From NCBI GenBank assembly GCA_022496205.1, contig WTXD01000034.1, positions 124,001-188,000 of the forward strand: a DNA stretch of 64,000 bases, read 5' to 3'. Position 1 is the stretch's first letter, and each line of letters starts with the position of its first letter. Position numbers and translations under genes: made by a program. The notes beneath the pieces were generated by a model. That model ran no database searches. It was not told the origin of the DNA and saw only the letters and a program-made list of their open reading frames with translations. Positions 55,660 to 64,000 of the stretch are shown here, one piece after another. Origin of the DNA: Gloeopeniophorella convolvens (taxonomy: Eukaryota; Basidiomycota; Agaricomycetes; Russulales).

Positions 55660-57938
55660 TTACCGCCGAACCGCTTGGTTGTCCCACCTGGGTAAGTCGC
55701 CAGTTTTGTGCTTCTTACTGAGTCGCTTCAGTATGTCTTCACTTGCGCCGTCACCGTCCCACTCCCCTTCCGAGTTCACCTCCTTGATATGATCCTCGAA
55801 TATTTTGAGAATATACTTGGAATTCTTGAGCAGTTCTCTCGATTTTTCATGGCGTCGTTTGTCAGAATCTTTGATGAGTTCCTCTTCCAAAACGAAGACC
55901 GGGTCCAGTCCGGTCGGGACCCTAACTTGCCTCGCTGCAGCCGGTTCCTGATAGAACCGTATCTCAGTTATAGCGTGAAATCCTGAGAACAGAGCTCGCA
56001 GGATGGCCAGGATTTCGGCGCAGGGCCCAGGAAGTGACTTGTCAAACACGCCGTATGTCAAAGTCATTCTTTCGAGGCGAAGGAAGTTGAGCTTTCCATC
56101 TCCTCCCCATTCATCACCGGATGAAGGTCGGAAACTCCAATCGAAAATGCCTTCTAACAATTGATGGACCCATGCGTCGTCAACCGCGTTCAAGCGCTTA
56201 TACCGCAAGATGTGGTAGAGGAAGACCCAGAAGAACGATTCGAGATCGTCGGATAATTGATGGGGCGAGTTTTTTGGGTCAGGTAACCTTGCGATCGAGA
56301 TGAATCGCCACGTTCCCTGATATCGTCAGTTGCTGGCAGTTGTAAAGCGTCTTGACAAGTCTGGAATTTGACTCACCGTGCGCGCATGCTGCCTGGCACC
56401 TTGAGGCTCTTCCTCCTCCGGTTCTACTCCCTTGGATAGACCCCAGTCAATCAGGAGTCCTTCGCCATTTTCGCCTATCAATATGTTATTGGAACTGATA
56501 TCGCGATGAAGGATATGAGCCCCCGAGTATGCTACTGAGTGGGCTGAATCGGCGCAGGATCGTGGTGTCAGCAAATTTGATTCTTGGACCATTCCATACG
56601 ATATACTACATACCTTCGATAGCGTCCTTTACAGCTCTGCAGAGTTCGCGTGTGCTCTCGAATTTGCTCAAAGATCGCCCGACCGTCTCCAGCACCACAC
56701 GATAGTGGATCCGTGGGGCGAGCACTGGATGGCCAGCGCACCATGGGTGTGAGACGTACTCGCTCGTTCTCGTGCGCTGCAGCTCCCCAGAGCTAATAGG
56801 CAAGTTCGGTTCCGTAAGCCTGATGTCCTTGACATCGCCTGACGGTCCGATCTTTGGGATATGCGGAACCTTTGCGTTCATCAAACGGCGGTAAGTCTCT
56901 CCTTCTGGTAGTATGCTCGGAAGATTGACCCGCCAATAATCCTTGATCCACACGACTTGGCGTAGTGTCGTGTCGAATGTGACATAGCCAGACGTGCCAC
57001 GTCCTATAAGTGATGAATTCTGGAAATGTGCACTTGGGGCGATATACAATCGATAATTTGTAGCACCATCCTGTACCAGAATCTTGTGGAGCGGCGACGT
57101 AGCCGTCACTTTCCAGAATCAGCTCAGTTTGTGGTTCATCAAAGCTTCGCGGGCATCATCTGCCTGGCTATCGCCTATTTCTTGTCCTGGGCTCACAGTG
57201 GTGTCATGACCTCGTTCCGAGCGAGAAAAATTGTCAAATCTCCACAGAAACTCGGCCAGCGTGTGGGCTTTTGACCAATCGAATGCTTCTGTATAAATAG
57301 CGCCGCTGCGGTCCCATCGAATCAAACGAGCAAGATTGCCAGCGGTAAACACAGAGAAGGAGAAGACGCGAAATTGGTGCTTGCGATGCTCCTTCGCGTA
57401 CGTTAGATTTCGATCGTAATCCACTTGGCGCAGGTCTTCAGATTCGACGTCGGATGCGCCATCTGCATCGGTGCCGCACTCAGGCTCATCGAAGTCTGGA
57501 TTGGCGGGCGTCCAGAAGAAGTCTAGATCCGCTGTAGGGGCTTTCTTGCTCTCGATAAATAGCTCTGCCAGCGCCCACTCCACAGTTTGGGGAGTCACGC
57601 GGTGTTGCTTCAAATAGACAACGATGTCTGGCACCGTATAAGCGGTGTCTTGATCGGGTCCAGCGTTAGTTAGGCAGACGAATCGGAGGTTCGGACAAAG
57701 GCCAGCTGCCTCAATGGCAGAGATCTGTCATTATGGCAAGTTAGTAGTTCGGGATCATTGTACAGACAAAAGAACCACAGCGTACAAAGGCATTCGCATT
57801 ACCACTCAAAGTTGGCCCAAACAACTGAGAAAACACGGCGGTGGCAGCTTGGTCTTCGGAGCGGGCGGTAGGGGCAGATGGGACAAACTCTTCGAGAAAG
57901 ATATCGCAGGGCATAGGACCCACAAACGCATCACTCAT
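55660..57938 (-). CDS. FunK1 fungal-type protein kinase
   Basis: The order is that of the FunK1 family. The N-terminal region reads MSDAFVGPMPCDIFLEEFVP and, after an intron, ISAIEAAGLCPNLRFVCLTN AGPDQDTAYTVPDIVVYLKQ. A middle region follows: FSVFTAGNLARLIRWDRSGA IYTEAFDWSKAHTLAEFLWR F. Then SSLIGRGTSGYVTFDTTLRQ VVWIKDYWRVNLPSILPEGE (glycine loop and the W-IKDYWR element that replaces the VAIK strand), HILHRDISSNNILIGENGEG LLIDWGLSKGV (catalytic HRD-IS-N, and DWG where most kinases have DFG), and WRFISIARLPDPKNSPHQLS DDLESFFWVFLYHILRY. It phosphorylates unknown targets. It ends DLPRWDNQAVRR. Text before 57938 continues in frame (about 58050), so a further 5' exon is likely. Confidence 0.88.
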
Positions 57939-58268
57939 ATCTGTTATAGTTTCGGAGTTGGAGCCAAGTGCGCTGATTTCTATGAGATTGGCGGTGGGTG
58001 TGGACTGATAAACATGAACGGATTCCAGGGATTCAACGTTCACCTGCTGGTGGCACAGCTGGTGCCAGGGCCGCAATCGGAAGACCGGGGAACCAGGAAC
58101 GCCGGACTTGCGCCGGGAAGTGTGCTTACTAATCACGGTATCTTCCGCTGGAGTAACTCGATTGCGGAGACAACAGACAGAGTGACAAACGAGAATTATA
58201 CGAAGAAATCTGGACAATACATAGCAATCGAACACACCAAACTGGCCATCGCTGGCGGCGCCTGTCGC

Positions 58269-61200
58269 TCACTCTTCCTCGTCTGCGAACCGGAGGATCT
58301 GCGCATCCTCGTCGACCGGCACATTCCGGTACCCGCGCCGCGTGCGCATCCCTAGCGCCGCGCTGCGCAACCACCCAGCGACCGCCTCGTACGCAACGCC
58401 GGCGACACCGATGACGAACCACGGCACGCTCGCGAGCGTATCGACAACGCCCGCGTCCGACGCGCCGAACTTGGGCCGCCCGTCGCCGGGAAGGCGGATT
58501 GTACCCGTCGCGAGGCCGGAGCGCTTGTAGTACCACATCGCGACGAGCGCGGTGAACGCAAACGGGATGATGAGGACGAAGAGCCAGAAGAAGGGGCCGT
58601 GCGCGGCGATGCCGGGGCAGAGGTGCCGCGGGCCCTGGTCCGGCCGCTCGCCATCCTCGCACGACGAGTGCGGAATGCGCCGGTACGGCGTGCGCTCGTA
58701 CCAGTACTGCGCGCCGGCGCGGCACGAGTCGTCGTTCGGCAAGGGCTGCGTGCCTTCCACCAGGACGCACTTGCCGTCCGCGTCGCGCACATGGTTGAAC
58801 TCGCTGCGAGGACGCCCTTCTATCAGCAACGCTCGAGTGCTGCAGACGGGGTGGCACCCACCATTCGAAGTCGAAAGACGTGCACACGCAATTCTTGACT
58901 ATGGTCTCCTTGGCCTTGGGCTGGTTGCCAACGACGCAATTTCGGTCGCGCCTGCGCCGGTGATACAATGTCTAGAGGAAGCCAACGAGACCGTCAGGGG
59001 AGCAGAAAGGAAGGATACGGAAGAAATGATGCCGACCTGGCGGCCGAAGAGACAGCGCTCAGAGCGCTCCTCGCTGGGGCTCCAGAGCTCGAAGTCGTCG
59101 TGGCCAGGATCATCGACGTCGAGCTTGCCTGAGTGGCGGTCAGTTCCCCGAATCCAACTAACGAACCAACTTCGCATATACGCACACATGATGCTCGTCA
59201 GCGAGGAGAAGTCGATGTGCACTGCAACGGTCGCGAACGAGCGCGCGTAGGTGCCAAACAGGATAAAGCGCCGGCTCGTGTCCGACGGGACAGTCACAAT
59301 TGAACGCACGCGCATCTTCTCGTCCGTGAACCGGTACTCGCGCCAGTTGGTGCCCTCGTCTGTGCTGAATAGCACGTGGTCTGTCGGCTCCTCATCGTTC
59401 GCCATGACGAGAATCGAGCCCGAGTCGCCGAACTCCCATAAGTGCGCGTCCTTGTGCACCTCCTCCCACGTGAAACCCGCGTCACGGCTCAGGAACGTGT
59501 CACTCTCCGTGTACGGCGCGAGCTTTTCGCCGACGTTGCCCACGGCCATGATGAGCCCGACAACGGACGGGCTGCTAAACGTGGCACGCGGATCGTATCG
59601 TTCCGTGTATCCGTGTACGTGAAGAGCACATGCCTAGGTCATATTCAGCATCGGCGCCACTGGACCCGCAACAATGGGGTCCACGCACCGCACTCCGGCA
59701 CTCGTATTGCTGGCCATGCGAATCGTACTTCGGCGGAATCAGAGCCTTCCAAGTACCACCTATCCAGGATTGTCAATAACCTGCCACCCTTACCCTCGAG
59801 CAAGTAAGGCAAACCCACCATCGTTATGTGTTACGCGTGTCTGCAGCTCCTTGTGCCCCGTGAGAGACGCCTGCGAAGGATTGGATACAACATTGACGAG
59901 AGCGATGCCATCGAGTCCAATCATCTTCTCGAAGTCGACGAAACCACGCCGGTCGCGGTTCACGTTCACGATGGTCGTGCCAAAGTACGTCCCGTTCCAG
60001 TTCGACTTGAGGATGTCGCCCCAATACGGGCGTGGTGGCTCGGAGGTCGTCATATGCAAAAAGACCGAGTCAGTGCTCGACTCTAAAACGGTGTATGCCT
60101 GGTCCATTTGTGAGCACGAGCTGATACAAGACAAAAAAGGGCGCACGTGTTGCTCCGGGCGCAGTGAGGGTGGGAATTGGCCTGTGGCGAACGTGTGACC
60201 ATCTAAAGAGACTTGCAAGTCGAGCGAGCGCTGAGCAGGCAGGAACTGCGGATCATGCGCGTCAGTCCAATAACATTGCATGCAACGACACAAAACGCAC
60301 CTCGGCGACAATCAGATACTCTGAGAATTTGGTGAAGCCCACAATTTCATTGAATATCTTCGTCTTCTTGTTGTAGAAATCTGAGCCGCCAACGAGTTGC
60401 ATCGGGTTGCTGCCCATCTGGAAGAAACGCTGCGACCCTGTCTTGTCGCGGTACGACTCGCACAGGATCTGCGACGGGTCGACAAGGAGGCCCTTGTCGC
60501 GCGCCCACACGCAGTTGCGCACGTACTTCTCGACGAACGTCCAGCGCCGCCCGTTATCGCGCGAAAAGTGCGCCGTCGCATGGCAGGTCGTGCCAGAGCC
60601 GCTCCCGCAGTCCTCGTCACCCGTCCAGATGATCCAATCCGAGTTCTCGGGGTGGAAGTGTAACACCTGGACACCAAAGGTGTTTGGTGGCGTCTCTGCG
60701 GTGTGAGGGTTCCATGTGCGGCCTGTGTCAGTTGTGTAATAGAACTTGCGCGAATCGGTGATGAGATATGCGCGGTCGCTTGTGAAAGTGTGGTGGAAAA
60801 ACGCGAGAAAGGTCTCCTCCGGGAAGAGGCGGTTCCACGTGTAGCCTTCGTTACTCGATTGCCAGATTGAGGAGTCTGCCAATCGCACAAGGATGGTCGT
60901 CGAGTCCTTGAAGTACGCAAACTGAACAGTCTGCGCCGGGAACTCGAACTGTCGCATATACAACAGTCAGTTACTGTAAGCGGGGGATGGGATATCACAC
61001 ACTGTCTGATGGATAATGTTCCCTTCCTCAGGTTGTGCTGAACGTGGTGATACGTGAACCCCGGATACCCCAACTTCCTGGGACATCGCTCACCTTGCGA
61101 GCACTTCTTGTCGATCAGTTCGTCCTTCTTCACGCCCTTGTTGCGGTCACATGTATTGCCAGGAATGATGCGATATCCAGATGAGCCCTTGTAGGTCTGC

Positions 61201-63726
61201 TCGGGTGTCTTGCAAATGCCCGCAGGGATCGGCTCGGGCCCAACGGGCACGCATTGATCCCCATGACGCACAAAGTTGTAATCACTTCCACAGACACCGT
61301 CAGCGCCCTCCGGAGGCTGAGACGAATCCAGGTCGACGCACCACTCGTAGTCCTCGTCTTGACACGCGCAATTCTCCTCGTGCTCGACGGGGTCCGAGAA
61401 CTTTTCGCCGACGTAACAATCGGCTCCGGGTTTTCGGCGCCTGTACCATTGCTAGCGTGCACGCATATCAGCATTGCAGATAGGCCAAGGTGCAATTACT
61501 GGCTCACAGTATGTCCCATAAGACATTCCTTGTTCTTCATCGTGCGGGCGTTCCACCTCTCGAAATCAGAGTCGCCACATTTGCGAGAGCGGGTAGGAGC
61601 AAAGTCGAGGAACACAGCAGTGAAGCGACCCTCAGACGATGCGTCCTGACGCGAGAGCTGCCCAAGCAGGAGGAATTTCTGCGAAGTGGAATCCTGGACG
61701 GTTGAGAGCGCGCGGGCGCGGAGGCGCACACCGAGGTCGAGCGTCTTCCTGTATGCCTCAGTCAGCCTCATCCATCGCAAGTCTCATGAGACTGGGTGTG
61801 ACGCACCAGGTCTTACCGAGGTCGGTCGAGTAGCTCACGGCATCGACCACCTCCTCATCATTGACAGCAACGATAATGCTCCCCTGGTCACCAAACTCGT
61901 ACTTGTGCGCGTCGCGGCGGACCATGGACCATGTTACGCCTGCATCGATGCTGAGAAACGTGTCCGACTCTTCGTACGGGCGGAGCGTCGCGCCGATCGA
62001 ACCAACGCCCATCACGAGACCAGGCGCCGGCGACGAGAAGATACGCCCAAAGTTGTGCGGGATAGTCACGGAGTGTAGGTGCAGCGAGCAGGTGTCAGTG
62101 TCGGCAGGGTTGCAATTGATGCGGCGGCCCTCGCTGTCCTCTGAAGGTGCGCGGAGCGAAGACCAAGAGCTTCCTGTATGATTATGTTAGTCCCATGACC
62201 GAAGCGAGGGCCGACGCGACGCACCGTCGTCGAACGTGATGAGTGTCTTGAGCTGCTTTGGAGCGTTTCGACCATCCACATCCTGCGCGTTCGATACGAT
62301 ATTCGCCAGTCCGACACCCTCGATGCCGTACAAGGTCTCGTAATCGATGAAACCCATCTCATTACGGTTCGTGTCCTTCAAGCTTTCAACGAAAAAGGTG
62401 CCGTTCGAGTTGCTCACGAAGAGCGTGCCGACTGCGCCTCCGTCAGTGAGCACGACGTCGACCGCGAGCGAGTGCGTCGTGCTCTCAACGATCGTGTACG
62501 CGTTCTCACGTAGGCGTGCACTTGAGGCGTGCGGGAAGCGCGCCTGGGCCCACGTGCGCGCGTCGACGCTGACGTAGAGGAGCATGTCGCTGCCTGCACC
62601 TTGGCTCAGGTCCTTGAGAGCTACGACGGCAAATTTGGACACAATTGCGAAGGCGACGACACCCCGCGCGCCGCGGCCACTGGCGCCTAGGTCTTCAAGA
62701 CGTTTCTCGTTGACGAAGAAATCGGTCGAGGAGAAGATGCGTGAGGAAGAAACCGAGTGGTAGCCCGTGGAGGAGGTGGAGTCGAACGCAACGCAGTAAA
62801 TGAGGTCCGAGTGCGCATCATGTTTGAAATCCTTGGAGCTATGCGCGAACGAGCATTGCGAGGTCTCAGAAAGAAGCATCTGCGGCTGGTCCGCGAACGC
62901 TTGTGTTGTGTAATATGTCTGAACAGCACGTCAGTGATAGATAACGCACAATCATGCGGACGAACCTCGTCATGGCAGATGGAGGACCAACCGCCCTCAC
63001 GCTCGCATTTGGTGCCTTGGTAAAGTATATAGCCATATTTAGCCGGGTCTGAATGGAAAGCCAGCGGGCGCGCGACATATGATGGTGGTATTGGCATTTC
63101 GAACGGGCGCCAGGTTTGGCCTCGGTCTTCGGTACGGTAGTGTGTTGTCCCACGGGTCAGCACGAAGGCCTGCAACAGGATGGATTAGATTTACGCCCGC
63201 AAGAGCCAGTCCACGCATATTCAATCCGAGAGAGTAGGCCTTTGCCGCAACTCGTATGACCAGTAGGTCAAGTACATGTAAGTTGGGAACCCGCGCGCCT
63301 CTTGTTCAATAGACTTCGGGTGTCCAAAGTCGGGGCAGCGGTGACGAAGGGAATCGTGGCGGTGCATAGTTGGGTAACAACAGGATAAATGCTCACCATA
63401 CGGTTGTTGAACGGGTGCTCTACAAACATGGCCGTGTCCCCCTTCGGTATATCACCCGCGCGATTCCAGTTCTTTCCCTCATCGCTCGAGATGAAGAGGT
63501 CACCTTCGACGATGTCGTGATACGCGACATACTGCGACATATCAATCAGCCGAATGTGTCTGTCCACGGGTAGGAAACGGCGCACCGTGGCATCGTCGAA
63601 GAAATACAACTTCGCGGGTAGGTTCTGGAAGTAGTTGATTTTGACTTCTGGTGGCTTGTTTTGAGCGTGCACGAAGAGAGCTGGGAGGAGCACGGCGACG
63701 AGCGAGAGAAGGAGACCCGCTCTCAT
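58269..63726 (-). CDS. VPS10: Vacuolar protein sorting receptor Vps10 (Pep1)
   Basis: Signal peptide [21 protein letters not shown] at 63726. Two luminal Vps10p domains follow, each a beta-propeller with Asp-box repeats such as [42 protein letters not shown] and [12 protein letters not shown]. Each ends in a cysteine-rich 10CC module: [27 protein letters not shown] near 61290-61440, and [20 protein letters not shown] with [16 protein letters not shown] near 58730-58930. A transmembrane helix [31 protein letters not shown] precedes a short cytosolic tail ending [21 protein letters not shown]. Vps10 carries carboxypeptidase Y and other soluble hydrolases from the Golgi to the vacuole. About 1,400 residues over 15 or more exons; the double-domain layout is the fungal norm. 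Confidence 0.93.
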
Positions 63727-64000
63727 GGCTGATTATCGCCCTTTCTGGGCAGGGGTACTGGAACGTCTAGCAGATGAGAACAGAAGTTTTGGGTGGGTTG
63801 GAGGGTTGGCCGGGGCCAGGGAGGGAGGTGGGCGGGGACGCGAGGGAGTGCAGTCAGCGCAGCGACTGACGTGGAACAGTGAGATCGCCCGCTGCGGAGC
63901 GGCCGCCCCGTCGCTTCCGCCCCGGCCGCTCTCCGCTCCTCGCGTGCCTGGTAGCAGACTACCGCAATCCAGCGTATAAAGCACTTCGCGTGCACTGTCG
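63727..64000. other. Upstream region of VPS10
   Basis: The 274 bases before the VPS10 start. It is purine-rich on the plus strand at 63800-63850 and contains GC-rich boxes near 63890-63940. No gene recognised. Confidence 0.45.

Noticed and set aside
58129..58968. 279-residue minus-strand Arg-rich frame overlapping the VPS10 3' end
   Set aside because: Out-of-frame reading of the final VPS10 exons.

Overview
This is a window of nuclear DNA from a filamentous basidiomycete, most likely an agaricomycete. The genes are split by many short GT..AG introns of roughly 50-65 bases and coding DNA is GC-rich. The protein families are typical of that group: a FunK1 fungal kinase, agaricomycete F-box proteins, a protein whose N-terminus resembles the fungal MLKL/HeLo-like helical domains, and small lineage-specific families. 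Nothing bacterial, plasmid-borne or viral is evident. Exon borders were read by eye from splice signals and protein similarity, so gene ends are firmer than some internal borders.

Layout. 0-8 kb is a tandem array of GNAT acetyltransferase copies: one looks intact (6577-7651), one is nearly complete but has lost the usual acetyl-CoA loop (2264-3361), and two are truncated remnants near 30-690 and 5190-5800. Duplicated promoter and 3' flanking blocks lie between them. 8.5-15.3 kb holds a tiny secreted-peptide gene, two convergent F-box genes and alpha-tubulin. 16.7-25.8 kb holds an intron-containing tRNA-His, a Ser/Pro/Arg-rich protein, a secreted class 3 lipase, a single-pass membrane protein, tRNA-Ile, trimethylguanosine synthase TGS1 and a mitochondrial-type J-domain protein. 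27.3-31.7 kb holds cytidine deaminase, an unknown protein and the glycine-cleavage T protein. 33.5-37.4 kb holds a pseudogene and a gene of an unnamed family, then an intron-containing tRNA-Leu. 38-40.3 kb holds an SRPBCC protein and the MLKL/HeLo-like protein. 41.5-47.2 kb holds an unknown protein, a ZNF511-type zinc-finger protein and a Cdc4/Pop1-like F-box-WD40 protein. 47.4-48.7 kb is an inverted second copy of the membrane protein plus tRNA-Ile pair. 50.3-53.5 kb holds two more members of the unnamed family. 54-63.7 kb holds RNA polymerase II subunit Rpb7, a FunK1 kinase and the vacuolar sorting receptor Vps10.

The housekeeping genes (tubulin, TGS1, RPB7, GCV1, VPS10, cytidine deaminase, Cdc4-like) form a normal backbone with no evident operon-like logic. 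The accessory content is driven by local duplication: the GNAT array, the inverted membrane-gene/tRNA-Ile duplication, and above all a four-member family (two tandem pairs, at 33.7-37.1 and 50.3-53.5 kb). Its members share a serine/basic motif, an internal helical region with conserved intron positions and a C-terminal helix. I do not recognise this family, and it is the best candidate in the window for something undescribed.
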